Assembly (NCBI RefSeq): GCF_021648885.1
Contig: NZ_JAKJHZ010000007.1
Coordinates: forward strand, 248,001 to 312,000
Direction: 5' to 3'
From: Nocardioides potassii
GTDB lineage: Bacteria; Actinomycetota; Actinomycetes; Propionibacteriales; Nocardioidaceae
Length of the DNA stretch: 64,000 nucleotides
The stretch's first letter is position 1. Each line of letters begins with the position of its first letter. A program made the position numbers and the translations under genes. The notes below the pieces were generated by a model. It ran no database searches, was not told the origin of the DNA, and saw nothing but the letters and a program-made list of their open reading frames with translations. This document shows, piece by piece, positions 26,577 through 34,994 of this stretch.

Positions 26577-27689
26577 GTGGCCGACGAGCACGAGCCGCCC
26601 GCCGGCCAGGAGGCTGACCAGGACATTCCCCGGGACGGGCCCACCGCCGGAGGTCTCGAGGTGGGTGACGTCGCCCGCGTCGTCGAGGCCCACCTGCTCG
26701 GCGAGGAGCCGAGCCTGACGCGCGTCGAGGTCGCCGAGCGCGCCGGCGTGCCGCTCGACCTGGCCGAGCAGCTCTGGCACCAGCTCGGCTTCCCCCACCG
26801 CGGCGACGACGACGCCGCCTTCGCCGAGAGCGACGTCGAGGCCCTGCGGCTGACCTCCGACCTGGTCCGCCTCGGCATCCTGCCGACCGAGTCGCAGGCC
26901 GCCCTGGTCCGCACGTGGGGCCGCAGCTTCGCCCGGCTCGCGGAGTGGCAGACCACACTGCTCGCCGAGGTGGCCGCCGCGGGCGGCGACCCCGCCACCG
27001 CCCTGACCGGGCTCGCCTCCGACGTCCTCCCCCGTGTCGAGGCCCTCCAGACCTACGTCTGGCGACGGCACCTCGCCAGCGCCGCCCAGCACCTGCTCCA
27101 GGACGCCGACGGCCTGTCGAGCACCGAGGCCCGGCTCGCCGTCTGCTTCGTCGACATCGTCGGCTACACCACGCAGAGCCGCAGCCTCGACGGAGCCGAG
27201 CTCGTCGAGTGGGTGGACCGCTTCGAGCAGGACACCACGAACCTGGTCGTCGACCACGGCGGCCAGGTCATCAAGACCATCGGCGACGAGGTGCTGTTCA
27301 CCGTGGCCGACCCGGCCGCCGCCGTGGAGGTCGCCCTCACCCTGACCGCCCGCGGCGACGACGCGGACGACCCCTTCCCGGCGGTGCGGGCCGGGATCGC
27401 CCACGGCACCGTCGTACGACGCCTGGGCGACGTGTTCGGCTCGACCGTCAACGCGGCCTCCCGACTGACCTCGGCCGCGCGTCCCGGGAGCGTCCTGGTC
27501 GACGCGGGCGTGCACGAGGCACTCACGCCGGACTCCGACGACGCCACCGACGGGACCCGCGGCGCGGGAGACCACGACGCCGACGGCATCGACGACGGGC
27601 CCACCTGGCGGTTCCGCCGCGTGCGCCGGGTGACGGCGAAGGGGTTCCACCACCTCGAGGCGTGGCGGGTGCGAGCGCCGAAGTCCTGA
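26577..27689 (+). CDS. class III adenylate cyclase with N-terminal regulatory domain
   Basis: 370 residues. The N-terminal ~170 are the adenylate-cyclase regulatory domain (VAERAGVPLDLAEQLWHQLGFP ... FARLAEWQTTLLAEV), related to the autoinhibitory, pH-sensing part of mycobacterial Rv1264-type cyclases. The catalytic domain follows: metal Asp in AVCFVDIVGYT, substrate Lys and metal Asp in VIKTIGDEVLF, the adenine-selecting Asp in GDVFGSTVNAASR, and transition-state Asn and Arg in the same block. It lacks TM helices, so it is cytosolic. GTG 26577 is the start. An Asp-rich insertion (SDDATDGTRGAGDHDADGID) near the C-terminus is unusual. Confidence 0.9.
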   Translation: MADEHEPPAGQEADQDIPRDGPTAGGLEVGDVARVVEAHLLGEEPSLTRVEVAERAGVPLDLAEQLWHQLGFPHRGDDDAAFAESDVEALRLTSDLVRLGILPTESQAALVRTWGRSFARLAEWQTTLLAEVAAAGGDPATALTGLASDVLPRVEALQTYVWRRHLASAAQHLLQDADGLSSTEARLAVCFVDIVGYTTQSRSLDGAELVEWVDRFEQDTTNLVVDHGGQVIKTIGDEVLFTVADPAAAVEVALTLTARGDDADDPFPAVRAGIAHGTVVRRLGDVFGSTVNAASRLTSAARPGSVLVDAGVHEALTPDSDDATDGTRGAGDHDADGIDDGPTWRFRRVRRVTAKGFHHLEAWRVRAPKS

Positions 27690-27863
27690 GCGCGGACCGG
27701 CATCCGATCGCGCCGTCTGGGTACCTCACCCAGCAAGTCCGCCCGGCATTCATGAGTGTCGGACGGACGAGGCCCGGGGGCTCAAGACGCGGGCTCCCGG
27801 GCCGCCACATGACGGGCGGTCACCTCGCCGAGCGGGCCCGGACAGAGCTCGGGCAGTGAAAGG

Positions 27864-27901
27864 CCCGGCCGTTGTCGACGGGGGAAACGACAACGACCGG
27901 G
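27864..27901. terminator. 14-bp hairpin after the adenylate cyclase gene
   Basis: CCCGGCCGTTGTCG (27864-27877) pairs with CGACAACGACCGGG (27888-27901), one mismatch, loop of 10 nt. It is 175 nt beyond the cyclase stop and 98 nt from the DUF5926 stop on the other strand. No T-run follows. Confidence 0.55.
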
Positions 27902-27933
27902 CAGCACCCAAACTACTCCGCCCGCGAGCGGCG

Positions 27934-27957
27934 ACACAACCGTTGGCCCGGTTGTGT
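27934..27957 (-). terminator. 9-bp hairpin after the DUF5926 gene
   Basis: ACACAACCG (27934-27942) and CGGTTGTGT (27949-27957) pair perfectly around a 6-nt loop, 42 nt past the end of the leftward DUF5926 gene. Confidence 0.5.
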
Positions 27958-27998
27958 TCGCCAACTTCCTCGGCTGTGGCGGGTGCGTGGCCCGGGTA

Positions 27999-28931
27999 TT
28001 ACCGGATCGTCACCTGACGGTTGGCGAGTCCGGCCCGTGCGGAGCGCTCCTCGGCTGTCAGGTCGCCCTTGGCGAGCGCCGTCTCGAGGTCGGCGGCGAA
28101 CCGGGCGGCCGGCTCCTCCAGCACCGCGGCACCCGTGCCGACGGGGAGGTCCCACACCGGGGCGAGGAGCCCGTGCGCCCGGAACATGCCGACGAACCGC
28201 GACCCCTCGGCGATCGAGTCCTGGCCCGCGGCGTGCAGCCGGGCGAGAGCGTCGAGCAGCTGGTCCTCGGGGTGCGGCATCACCCAGCGCAGGTGCTCCT
28301 TGCTGCCCACGCTCGTCCAGTACGCCGCCTCGACCGAGGTGAGTCGCGAGGTCGGCAGCACGCCGCCGTTGGCCTGCTCCAGCGCGGCCTCCATGGCGGC
28401 GTCGCGCTCGGGGATGTCGTCGATCCAGTACTCGAAGCCGTCGTGGACGGTGATGTCGAGGCTGGTGTCGCTGATCAGGTCCTGGATGCGCGGTCCCTCG
28501 CCGGGGTCGTTCGGCAGCCCGACGATGCCCGGCTCGTCGGTGGCGAGGGCGCGCTCGAGGACGGCGCCGAGGTCACGGGCGGGGTTGCCGTAGGAGTGCT
28601 GGACCTGCAGGCCGAGCCACACGTCGCCGGACTCGCGCACCATCGCCGGCGCCGCTCCGGGCAGCAGGGTGGCGAGGCGGATCGTGCGCCCGCCGTCCTT
28701 CAGCGTCAGCGGCGTGGTCGCCGCCGGGACCAGCTCGCGGAGCGCGATCACGTCGCACTCGCCGGGCATCCCCTCGAAGGGACGGGCCACGAACGTCGGG
28801 GCCGCGCCGCCGGCCGCGCCGTGGCACGCCTTGTAGCGCTTGCCCGAGCCGCACGGGCAGGGCTGGCGCGGGCCGACCTCACCCTCGGCGACGGGGGTGG
28901 ACGTGCTGGGCTTGCGGGACTTCTTGGCCAT
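27999..28931 (-). CDS. DUF5926 family protein with SEC-C zinc motif
   Basis: 310 residues. A Lys/Ser-rich start leads to an SEC-C zinc finger (PCPCGSGKRYKACHG, about 25-40), like the SecA C-terminal motif that binds zinc and docks on partners. The remaining ~260 residues are the actinobacterial DUF5926 domain (CDVIALRELVPAATTPLTL, RIQDLISDTSLDITVHDGF, WVMPHPEDQLLDALARLHAAG). Function is unknown; the cellular location is probably cytoplasmic. ATG 28931 is followed at once by the usual AKKSRK. It lies 10 nt after the glycerophosphodiesterase gene. Confidence 0.87.
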   Translation of the reverse strand: MAKKSRKPSTSTPVAEGEVGPRQPCPCGSGKRYKACHGAAGGAAPTFVARPFEGMPGECDVIALRELVPAATTPLTLKDGGRTIRLATLLPGAAPAMVRESGDVWLGLQVQHSYGNPARDLGAVLERALATDEPGIVGLPNDPGEGPRIQDLISDTSLDITVHDGFEYWIDDIPERDAAMEAALEQANGGVLPTSRLTSVEAAYWTSVGSKEHLRWVMPHPEDQLLDALARLHAAGQDSIAEGSRFVGMFRAHGLLAPVWDLPVGTGAAVLEEPAARFAADLETALAKGDLTAEERSARAGLANRQVTIR

Positions 28932-28941
28932 GGCCGAGAAC

Positions 28942-29778
28942 CTACTGGCCGAGCAGCTCCAGCATGTACTTCGGCCGGTCGCTGATGACCGCGCTGACCC
29001 CGAGGTCGAGGCACACGTCGAGGTCGTCGGCGGTGTTGACCGTCCAGACGTGGATCTCCCGGCCGGCCTTGACCAGGTGGCGCCCGAGCCCCGGGTGGTC
29101 GCGCAGCTCCTCGACACCGGGGCCGATGATCCAGTCGTCGGCCACCATCGGGCGCAGCACCGGCCAGTGGTGCGCCTTGTCGACGAGCATCACGACCTGC
29201 AGCTCAGGAGCCAGCCGCCGGATGCGGTTCATCGCGTTGAGCGAGAAGCTCATCACCCGGGCCGGCGAGTCGGCGCCGGTCCAGCCGAAGTCGCCGAGGG
29301 TCTCGACGAGGCGGCGCTCCACCAGGCCGCCGTACCGCGTCGGGTGCTTGGTCTCGATCGCCAGCTCGACGTGGCGGTCGTAGTCGGCGACGGTCTCGAG
29401 CAGCTTGCGGAGCGTCAGCACCTTCCCGTCCTGCGCGGCCCGCTCGGGGGCCTCGTCGTCGAGCTCGGCCCACGGGCTCTTCCACGACGCGAAGTCGAGC
29501 TCGTCGAGCTCGGCCAGGTTCATCGTCGAGACGATCCCGGCGTTGGACGCCGTGCGCTTCAGGTTGCGGTCGTGGACGCAGACGAGGTGGCCGTCGGCGG
29601 TCAGCCGGACGTCGCACTCCAGCCCCTCGGCGCCTTCGTCCAGCGCCTTCACGTAGGCGGCGAGGGTGTGCTCCGCGGTGTCGTGGCTGCTGCCGCGGTG
29701 CGCCACGACCTGCGGTCGCGTGCGCGTCTCTTCCTGGGGGCTCCGACGGGCGCGCCGGATGCGCGGCGTACGACGCAT
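28942..29778 (-). CDS. glycerophosphodiester phosphodiesterase
   Basis: A 278-residue GDPD-fold enzyme that hydrolyses glycerophosphodiesters to glycerol-3-phosphate and an alcohol. Catalytic features: VVAHRGSSHDTAEHTLAAY (His and Arg near 26), EGLECDVRLTADGHLVCVHD (Glu, Asp, His), ELAIETKHP, and the C-terminal IHVWTVNTADDLDVCLDLGVSAVISDRP. The first ~20 residues are basic with no signal peptide, so it is probably cytosolic. The glycerol-3-phosphate would enter lipid synthesis. It is followed closely by DUF5926. Confidence 0.93.
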   Translation of the reverse strand: MRRTPRIRRARRSPQEETRTRPQVVAHRGSSHDTAEHTLAAYVKALDEGAEGLECDVRLTADGHLVCVHDRNLKRTASNAGIVSTMNLAELDELDFASWKSPWAELDDEAPERAAQDGKVLTLRKLLETVADYDRHVELAIETKHPTRYGGLVERRLVETLGDFGWTGADSPARVMSFSLNAMNRIRRLAPELQVVMLVDKAHHWPVLRPMVADDWIIGPGVEELRDHPGLGRHLVKAGREIHVWTVNTADDLDVCLDLGVSAVISDRPKYMLELLGQ

Positions 29779-29844
29779 GGGGTGAGCATGGCACGCCCGC
29801 CGGGCCCGTCACAGCAGGCTCAGGCAGCGGGATCGGACAGCAGC

Positions 29845-30210
29845 TCAGTGGATGTGGTCGCGCCAGTCGTCGGGCACGCGCTCCGCCGGCCCCGGGACGG
29901 TCTGGTCCTCCGGGTGGTGCTGCGGGTCGGCCAGGCGGGGGCCGGTGAGGCCGACCGACCGCTCGAAGTCCCAGAACCAGTCCTCGCCGGGCTCGTAGCT
30001 CTGCATGACCGGGTGGCCCGTCGCCTCGAAGTGGGCCGTCGCGTGCTGGGCCGGACTGCTGTCGCAGCAGGCGACGTGCCCGCACTGCGCGCAGCGGCGC
30101 AGGTGCACCCACCACCCGCCGGCCGCCTCGCACTCCACGCACCCGGGGCCGGACGGGGCCACCCCGGGATCGATCCCTGCCTGAGGTCCCTCGCTCGTCC
30201 CCTGAGTCAT
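29845..30210 (-). CDS. UBP-type zinc finger protein
   Basis: 121 residues from ATG 30210 (GTG 30216 is also possible). A ZnF_UBP domain is visible: GCVECEAAGGWWVHLRRCAQCGHVACCDSSPAQHATAHFEATGHPVMQSYEPGEDW, with paired Cys and three His as ligands. In eukaryotes this domain binds the free C-terminus of ubiquitin. Stand-alone bacterial versions are common in actinobacteria and have no known partner. The C-terminal ~30 residues are Pro-rich. It is downstream of DUF2087 in the same direction. Confidence 0.85.
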   Translation of the reverse strand: MTQGTSEGPQAGIDPGVAPSGPGCVECEAAGGWWVHLRRCAQCGHVACCDSSPAQHATAHFEATGHPVMQSYEPGEDWFWDFERSVGLTGPRLADPQHHPEDQTVPGPAERVPDDWRDHIH

Positions 30211-30227
30211 GGCCACAGCCTGCCCCC

Positions 30228-30689
30228 TCAGCGACCGGCGAGGAAGCCCTCCAGCCAGTGCTCCTCCCAGGCCGGGATCTCCTGCCGCTCGATCACGGAC
30301 CGCTCCGGCGCCCGGGCGGCGGTCCGGTAGCGGCCGTCCTCACGCTCGAGGTAGTGGTAGTTCACGAGCTCGCGGCGCAGGTAGGCGAAGTCCTCGTGCA
30401 CGCCGAGCAGCACCTCGTTGACCTCCTTCTCGGAGTACTCGCGGCCCGGCTCGAACCGCCTCAGCACCTCGAGCAGCACGGCTGCGCGCACCTTGCGCTT
30501 CGCCGGCACCCGCTCGATGCGCCCGTCGGTGAAGAGCCGGCCGACCAGCCGCCGCTGCTCGGCGCGCGCGACGTCATACGCCTCCTCGCGCGCGCTCCGC
30601 TCGAGCGCGGCGCGGGCCGCCGTGTAGGTCTCGCCGGTCTCGGTCATGCGGGCGCGCACGACCTGCTTGAAGTCACTGTCCCTGGTCAT
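30228..30689 (-). CDS. DUF2087 domain protein
   Basis: 153 residues. The N-terminal ~35 (DFKQVVRARMTETGETYTAARAALE) resemble a helical motif found on several actinobacterial small proteins. The DUF2087 domain follows (FTDGRIERVPAKRKVRAAVLLEVLRRFEPGREYSEKEVNEVLLGVHEDFAYLRRELVNYHYLEREDG), a winged-helix-like module often found in ArsR-type regulators. DNA binding is therefore plausible but not shown. ATG 30689. Confidence 0.8.
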   Translation of the reverse strand: MTRDSDFKQVVRARMTETGETYTAARAALERSAREEAYDVARAEQRRLVGRLFTDGRIERVPAKRKVRAAVLLEVLRRFEPGREYSEKEVNEVLLGVHEDFAYLRRELVNYHYLEREDGRYRTAARAPERSVIERQEIPAWEEHWLEGFLAGR

Positions 30690-30980
30690 CTCGATCGTCC
30701 TCGACTGCGCTGCGTCCCCAGCACGCCGCTGCAGCGGGCGTCATCGATGCGACTCATGGAGGTGGTGCGCCCGAGGATCCGCTCCCCTTCGCCACCTCGC
30801 TCGGGCTGGGGCCGATGCGCCTGGCTGGGCGTTGGACGACGCCCTCGGCCCTGAGTCTCCCAGAGACTCACGTGCCACGGCAAAGACCTTTCGCGGGGGT
30901 TGACCCGGCGCACGGCCTCCTGATCGGGTGGACGCCGAGCGGCGAGCCCATCGGGGGGTTCGCCACTGACGTACGGAGTC
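30690..30980. other. 291-nt divergent intergenic region
   Basis: Lies between the leftward DUF2087 gene and the rightward secreted-protein gene, so it must hold both promoters. TTGACC at 30900-30905 could be a -35 box for the rightward gene, but no matching -10 is clear. It contains the palindrome at 30852-30870. No ORF with coding character was seen. Confidence 0.4.
30852..30870. repeat. 19-bp palindrome TGAGTCTC-N3-GAGACTCA, copy 1
   Basis: Perfect 8-bp arms with a 3-nt centre (CCA). The same arms with centre CTG occur at 56210-56228, inside the SWIM gene. The size fits either an operator or a minimal repeat element. Confidence 0.6.
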
Positions 30981-31478
30981 ATGCGCATGCGCACCACGTC
31001 CAGCAAGATCCTCCTCACCCTCCTCGCCTCGCTGATGGCGGTGGCCGGTCTCGCCGGCCCCTCGCACGCGGTCACCAAGCTGACCGACTCCCAGGCGGCG
31101 AGCCAGCTCTCGGCCTCGGGCATCACCCGCGTCTCGTCGGGCGGCTGCACGACGCGCAGCATCTCGACCTGCACCTCCTACGAGCAGATCAACCAGGAGA
31201 CGGTCAGCGGGATCAGGACCTTCAAGTCCGTCAGCGGCTGTGCCGTGACGATCACCGGCGGCACCGAGGTCGGGCACGCGTCCGGCACCTACAGCCACTA
31301 CAACGGCTACAAGGTCGACATCAGCCCCACCACCTGCGTGTCGAGCTACATCACCAGCCACTACGCCTACTACGGCGTGCGCAGCGACGGCGCCACGATG
31401 TACCGCGCCGCGTCGGGCAACATCTACGCCCGCGAGAGCAACCACTGGGACATCACCTACTACACCTGCGGCTGCTGA
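30981..31478 (+). CDS. secreted protein with possible M15-type zinc-peptidase motif
   Basis: 165 residues with a signal peptide (ILLTLLASLMAVAGLAGPSHA, cut after residue ~30). The mature domain has six Cys (GGCTTRSISTCTS, SGCAVTIT, TTCVSSY, YTCGC). The segment VGHASGTYSHYNGYKVDIS holds His-x3-Gly-x3-Asp, and ARESNHWDITYY holds a later Glu-x3-His. This order matches the His-Asp-His zinc site of D-Ala-D-Ala peptidases of the M15/VanX fold, so cell-wall peptide hydrolysis is a reasonable inference. The family is common in Streptomyces and Nocardioides with no named product. ATG 30981; an ATG two codons later is also possible. Confidence 0.7.
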   Translation: MRMRTTSSKILLTLLASLMAVAGLAGPSHAVTKLTDSQAASQLSASGITRVSSGGCTTRSISTCTSYEQINQETVSGIRTFKSVSGCAVTITGGTEVGHASGTYSHYNGYKVDISPTTCVSSYITSHYAYYGVRSDGATMYRAASGNIYARESNHWDITYYTCGC

Positions 31479-31487
31479 GGAAGATCG

Positions 31488-31577
31488 CCGGTCGAGGTGC
31501 GAGGAGCCCCAGCGACGAGCCTCGAGACCCGCCGCGAGGGAGGGTTTCGAGGCTCGCTCCGCTCGCACCTCAACCGG
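31488..31577. repeat. REP-like palindromic element, copy 1
   Basis: 90-nt element between the secreted-protein gene and the LysE gene. The left arm GGTCGAGGTGCGAGGAGCCC... and right arm ...GCTCGCACCTCAACC are inverted, with GAGCCTCGAGACC / GGTTTCGAGGCTC as the inner pair. The left arm carries a longer centre (GAGCCCCAGCGA) than the right (CGGAG), so the hairpin has a bulge. The same design recurs at 34899 and 51513. Confidence 0.85.
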
Positions 31578-31622
31578 CGAAACGCAGGTGAGCGAGGAGG
31601 GCTGTGGCCCCACACTGGGGCC

Positions 31623-32246
31623 ATGCCGTCGTCCAACCAGTGGCTCGCCTTCCTCGTCGCCTCGATCCTCTTCATCCAGGTGCCGGGCCCGAGCCTGCTC
31701 TTCACCATCGGTCGCGCCCTCACGGTCGGCAGGCGCGAGGCGCTGCTCTCGGTGGTCGGCAACGCTATCGGCCTGATCGCCCAGGTCGCCCTGGTGGCAT
31801 TCGGGCTCGGCGCGGTCGTCGCAGCGAGCGCGACGGCGTACACGGTGGTCAAGCTGCTCGGCGCGGCGTACGTCGTGTGGCTCGGCATCCAGGCCATCCG
31901 CCACCGCTCCGACGCGCGCCTCGCGATGGAGAACGCCGCGCCGGTCCGGCGCGGGCACCCGGTCCGGATCGGCTTCACTGTCGGCGCCACGAACCCGAAG
32001 ACGATCGTCTTCTTCGTCGCCTTCCTTCCGCAGTTCACTGACCCGACCGGGTCCGTCGGCCCGCAGACGATGGTCCTCGGCCTGGTCTTCGGCGTGCTCG
32101 CGATGATCTCGGACGGAGCGTGGGCGCTGGCCGCCAGCGCTGCGCGGACGTGGTTCGCCCGGCGCCCCCAGCGGCTCGACACGCTCAGCGCCACCGGTGG
32201 CACGATGATGATCGGGCTCGGCGCCACGATGCTCACCGTCGACTAG
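31623..32246 (+). CDS. LysE family translocator
   Basis: A 207-residue exporter of the LysE/RhtB family with six predicted helices. The signature F-x-Q-V-P-G-P-S-L-L-F in the first helix, ALTVGRREALLSVVGNAIG in the loop, and GFTVGATNPKTIVFFVAFLPQF (N-P-K motif) in the fourth region are typical. Members export amino acids or homoserine lactones; the substrate is not evident. The frame extends upstream into the REP element, but ATG 31623 gives the family N-terminus. Confidence 0.88.
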   Translation: MPSSNQWLAFLVASILFIQVPGPSLLFTIGRALTVGRREALLSVVGNAIGLIAQVALVAFGLGAVVAASATAYTVVKLLGAAYVVWLGIQAIRHRSDARLAMENAAPVRRGHPVRIGFTVGATNPKTIVFFVAFLPQFTDPTGSVGPQTMVLGLVFGVLAMISDGAWALAASAARTWFARRPQRLDTLSATGGTMMIGLGATMLTVD

Positions 32247-32286
32247 CGAGCTCACCCCGGACGGCGTACGTCGCTCGCGCTGAGGG

Positions 32287-33273
32287 TCAGCCGACCGGCT
32301 CCGGTTCGTCGGCCCTGGCCGCCTTCTTCCGCTTGTTGGCGACCAGGCTGGTGACGACGGTGACCGCGAGGATGCCGACGATCACGAACAGCGACATCAG
32401 GGTCGGCACGTCCGGCACCGACGGCCAGACCAGGTGCGCCCAGTGCAGCACCAGCTTGAACCCGATGAAGCCGAGGATCGCTGCGAGCCCGTAGCTGAGG
32501 TGCTCCAGCGCGCCCAGCGCACCCTCGAGCACGAAGTAGAGCGCGCGGAGGCCGAGGAGCGCGAAGGCGTTGGTGACGAACACGAGGTAGGGGTCGCCCG
32601 TGATGCCGTAGACGGCGGGCACCGAGTCGACGGCGAACACCACGTCGGTCGCGAAGACGGCGACGGTGACGAGCGCGAACGGCGTCAGGGCGCGGGCGCC
32701 GTCCTTCAGGACCGTGAACTTCGCGCCGTCGTAGTCGTCGCTGACGGGCATGAAGCGCTTCATCACCTTGACCACGCGCATCTCGGACACGTCGACCTCG
32801 TGCTCGTTGCCCTTGATCGCGTCGCGCAGGAGCTTGACGCCGGTGAGCAGCAGCACCGCCCCGAAGATCAGGAAGACCCAGTCGAAGCGCGACAGCGCGG
32901 CGGCGCCGAGGGCGATGAAGATGCCGCGCAGCACGAGCGCGCCGACGATGCCGTAGAGCAGCACCCGCTGCTTGAGCACCTCGGGCACCGCGAAGGCGGC
33001 GAGCAGCAGCATGAAGACGAACAGGTTGTCGATGCTCAGCGTCTTCTCGACCAGGTAGCCGGTGTAGTACTCCAGCCCGCGGTCGCCGCCGTGCGCGTTC
33101 CAGACGTAGAGGCCGAACAGCAGCGGCAGCGCGACGTAGAACGCCGACCACGCCACCGCTTCCTTCATCGACACCTCGTGCGGGCGCCGGGTGGCGATGA
33201 AGTCGACGACGAGCAGGGCGAGCACCACGCCGATGGTCAGGAACCACAGGGTGGGGGACGCGATGGACGACAT
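32287..33273 (-). CDS. TerC family metal-ion exporter (riboswitch-controlled)
   Basis: A 328-residue membrane protein of about nine helices. The two acidic TM motifs are [16 protein letters not shown] (near 80) and [17 protein letters not shown] (near 200), shared by Alx/TerC proteins that export Mn2+. The long cytoplasmic loop ([15 protein letters not shown]) and charged tail ([14 protein letters not shown]) are usual. The leader contains a yybP-ykoY element, and SD sequence GAGGAG precedes ATG 33273 by about 5 nt. The length and motifs fit the actinobacterial TerC group and point to manganese homeostasis. Confidence 0.92.
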   Translation of the reverse strand: MSSIASPTLWFLTIGVVLALLVVDFIATRRPHEVSMKEAVAWSAFYVALPLLFGLYVWNAHGGDRGLEYYTGYLVEKTLSIDNLFVFMLLLAAFAVPEVLKQRVLLYGIVGALVLRGIFIALGAAALSRFDWVFLIFGAVLLLTGVKLLRDAIKGNEHEVDVSEMRVVKVMKRFMPVSDDYDGAKFTVLKDGARALTPFALVTVAVFATDVVFAVDSVPAVYGITGDPYLVFVTNAFALLGLRALYFVLEGALGALEHLSYGLAAILGFIGFKLVLHWAHLVWPSVPDVPTLMSLFVIVGILAVTVVTSLVANKRKKAARADEPEPVG

Positions 33274-33279
33274 GGGTCT

Positions 33280-33301
33280 CCTCAGGATCGAGCTCCTGAG
33301 G
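33280..33301 (-). promoter_or_regulatory. SD-sequestering hairpin (riboswitch expression platform)
   Basis: In the terC mRNA, CCTCAGG (33301-33295) can pair with CCTGAGG (33286-33280) around an 8-nt loop. The right arm includes part of the terC Shine-Dalgarno. The left arm shares bases with the 3' strand of the aptamer's P1 helix, so P1 and this hairpin exclude each other. Confidence 0.7.
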
Positions 33302-33403
33302 TCTCCCCCGCCACGCCCTCGTGCTGTCGGGTGTGGCCGCCGACCGGGGCGCCTGTGGAGGCGCCGTAGTGACCGATCGGACGTTGGTGGGGTACTCCCC
33401 TCG
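33298..33403 (-). ncRNA. yybP-ykoY (Mn2+) riboswitch aptamer in the terC leader
   Basis: Read leftward, the leader begins GAGGGGAGTA (33404-33395) and ends GGGGGAGACCTC (near 33309-33298). G-G-G-G-A-G-U-A at the 5' side and G-A-G-A-C-C-U-C at the 3' side are the conserved strands of the yybP-ykoY Mn2+ sensor, brought together by the P1 helix (GAGG/CCUC). Between them is a GC-rich stem (GGCGCCTCCACAGGCGCC). The position directly before a TerC gene is the classical one. Mn2+ binding should stabilise P1 and free the ribosome binding site. Confidence 0.82.
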
Positions 33404-33468
33404 TGGATGATTTTAGTTGAACCGGCAAGGGGATCCCAAGTCCGCGGCGTGCACGTATCGTCCACAGC

Positions 33469-34893
33469 ATGGGAACGGACGTGGAGACACAGGAGTACGA
33501 CGTCGTCGTCATCGGCGGTGGGCCTGCGGGCGAGAACGCGGCGCAGTACGCGGTGGAGGGCACGGGCATGACGTCCGTCGTCGTCGAGCGCGAGCTGCTC
33601 GGCGGCGAGTGCAGCTACTGGGCGTGCATGCCGAGCAAGGCGCTCCTGCGACCGATCACGGTGGCGGACCTGACCGGCGACCTCGGGGGCGTCTCGACCG
33701 CCCACGTGACGCCGAAGTCGCTGCTCGAGCGGCGCGACTACTGGGTCTCGAGCTACGACGACTCAGGCCAGGAGACCTGGGCGGACGGCGCCGGCATCGG
33801 CGTGGTCCGCGGCTCCGGGCGGCTCGTCGGCGAGCGCCGGGTGCGGGTGACCTCGTCGGCCGGTGACGTCGAGCTGGTGGCCCGCCGCGCGGTCGTCCTC
33901 GCAACGGGCAGCGACCCGGTCGTGCCCGCGATGTACGCCGACGCCCTCCCGTGGGGCTCGCGCGACGCCACCGCCGTGACCGAGGTCCCCGACCGGCTCG
34001 TCGTGGTCGGCGGCGGCGTCGTCGCCTGCGAGGCCGCGATCTGGATGCAGGCGCTCGGCTCCGACGTGACGCTCGTGGTGCGCGACCCGCGCCTGCTCGC
34101 GCGCACCGAGCCCTTCGCCGGCGAGGCCGTGCTCGCGGGCCTGCGCGAGCGCGGGATCACGGTGCACCTCGGCACCGAGGTGAGGGATGTACGCCGCGAG
34201 GCGCCGGAGGCGACCGGTGACGGCCGGATCCACGGAGGCACGGTCACCCTCGCCACGTCGGCGGGCGAGCTGGTCGCCGACGAGCTGCTCCTCTCGATCG
34301 GTCGCACGCCCCGGCTCGACGACGTCGGGCTCGACACGGTCGGCCTCAGCGCCGACGACGTGAAGGCCGGACGCCTCCCGGAGTGGCTCTACGCCGTCGG
34401 CGACGCGAGCGGCATGGCGCCGCTGACCCACTGGGGCAAGTATCGCGCCCGGGTCCTGGGCGCCCGGATCGCAGCCGCGTCCGAGGGCGAGGTGGCCTGG
34501 GAGCCGGACCGCGAGGCACCCGTCCCGCAGGTCGTCTTCAGCGACCCGGAGGTCGCGAGCGTCGGGATGACCGAGGCCGAGGCCCGCGAGGCCGGGCACG
34601 AGGTGGTGACCACCCGGGTCCCGACCTCGTCCGCCGCCGGCACCTCGCTCCTGCGCGACACGGTGGTCGGGGAGTCGCAGCTCGTGGTCGACGCGAAGAC
34701 CCACCTGCTCCTGGGAGCCACGTTCGTCGGTGTCGAGGCCGGTGAGCTGGTCCACGCCGCAACGGTCGCCATCGTCGGCGACGTCCCCGTCCACGTGCTC
34801 CGCCACGCCGTGGCGTCGTACCCCACCGCGGCCGAGCTCTGGCTCCGCCTCCTCGAAGAGCTGCCCGCGGAGTTCCGCCGCCCGCCCCAGTAG
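33469..34893 (+). CDS. FAD-dependent pyridine nucleotide-disulfide oxidoreductase
   Basis: A 474-residue class I flavoprotein. FAD-binding [16 protein letters not shown] (near 11-26); redox-active region [18 protein letters not shown] with the Cys-x4-Cys pair spaced as in dihydrolipoamide dehydrogenase and mercuric reductase; NAD(P)-binding [18 protein letters not shown]; second FAD motif [19 protein letters not shown]-terminal dimerisation domain (~345-470). The last part lacks the His-x4-Glu acid-base pair of lipoamide dehydrogenase; [13 protein letters not shown] is present instead. The electron acceptor is unknown. ATG 33469 has TATCGT (33456-33461) 7 nt upstream. Confidence 0.9.
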   Translation: MGTDVETQEYDVVVIGGGPAGENAAQYAVEGTGMTSVVVERELLGGECSYWACMPSKALLRPITVADLTGDLGGVSTAHVTPKSLLERRDYWVSSYDDSGQETWADGAGIGVVRGSGRLVGERRVRVTSSAGDVELVARRAVVLATGSDPVVPAMYADALPWGSRDATAVTEVPDRLVVVGGGVVACEAAIWMQALGSDVTLVVRDPRLLARTEPFAGEAVLAGLRERGITVHLGTEVRDVRREAPEATGDGRIHGGTVTLATSAGELVADELLLSIGRTPRLDDVGLDTVGLSADDVKAGRLPEWLYAVGDASGMAPLTHWGKYRARVLGARIAAASEGEVAWEPDREAPVPQVVFSDPEVASVGMTEAEAREAGHEVVTTRVPTSSAAGTSLLRDTVVGESQLVVDAKTHLLLGATFVGVEAGELVHAATVAIVGDVPVHVLRHAVASYPTAAELWLRLLEELPAEFRRPPQ

Positions 34894-34898
34894 CCGCT

Positions 34899-34978
34899 GG
34901 TTGAGGTGCGAGGAGCGCCAGCGACGAGCCTCGAAACCTGCGAGTGGTTTCGAGGCTCGCTCCGGTCGCACCTCAACC
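34899..34978. repeat. REP-like palindromic element, copy 2
   Basis: 80-nt element starting 6 nt after the flavoprotein stop. Arms GGTTGAGGTGCGAGGAGCGC... and ...TCGCACCTCAACC, with inner pair GCCTCGAAACC / GGTTTCGAGGC around a 7-nt loop. It lies between convergent genes, so it may double as a terminator. Confidence 0.85.
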
Positions 34979-34994
34979 ACCGACCACCGGAGGA

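Larger units (their letters stand above)
27690..27998. other. 309-nt gap between convergent genes, rich in hairpins
   Basis: No credible ORF. It holds three strong stems: 27771-27803 (GGCCCGGG/CCCGGGCC), 27864-27901 and 27934-27957. The last two are listed separately. Purine-rich linkers and stacked stems resemble a structured RNA, but the region is downstream of both flanking genes, so termination is the simpler reading. Confidence 0.5.

Noticed and set aside
27690..27998. Possible structured riboswitch (considered c-di-AMP type)
   Set aside because: The region lies downstream of both flanking genes and I could not match the conserved core strands; terminator hairpins explain it.
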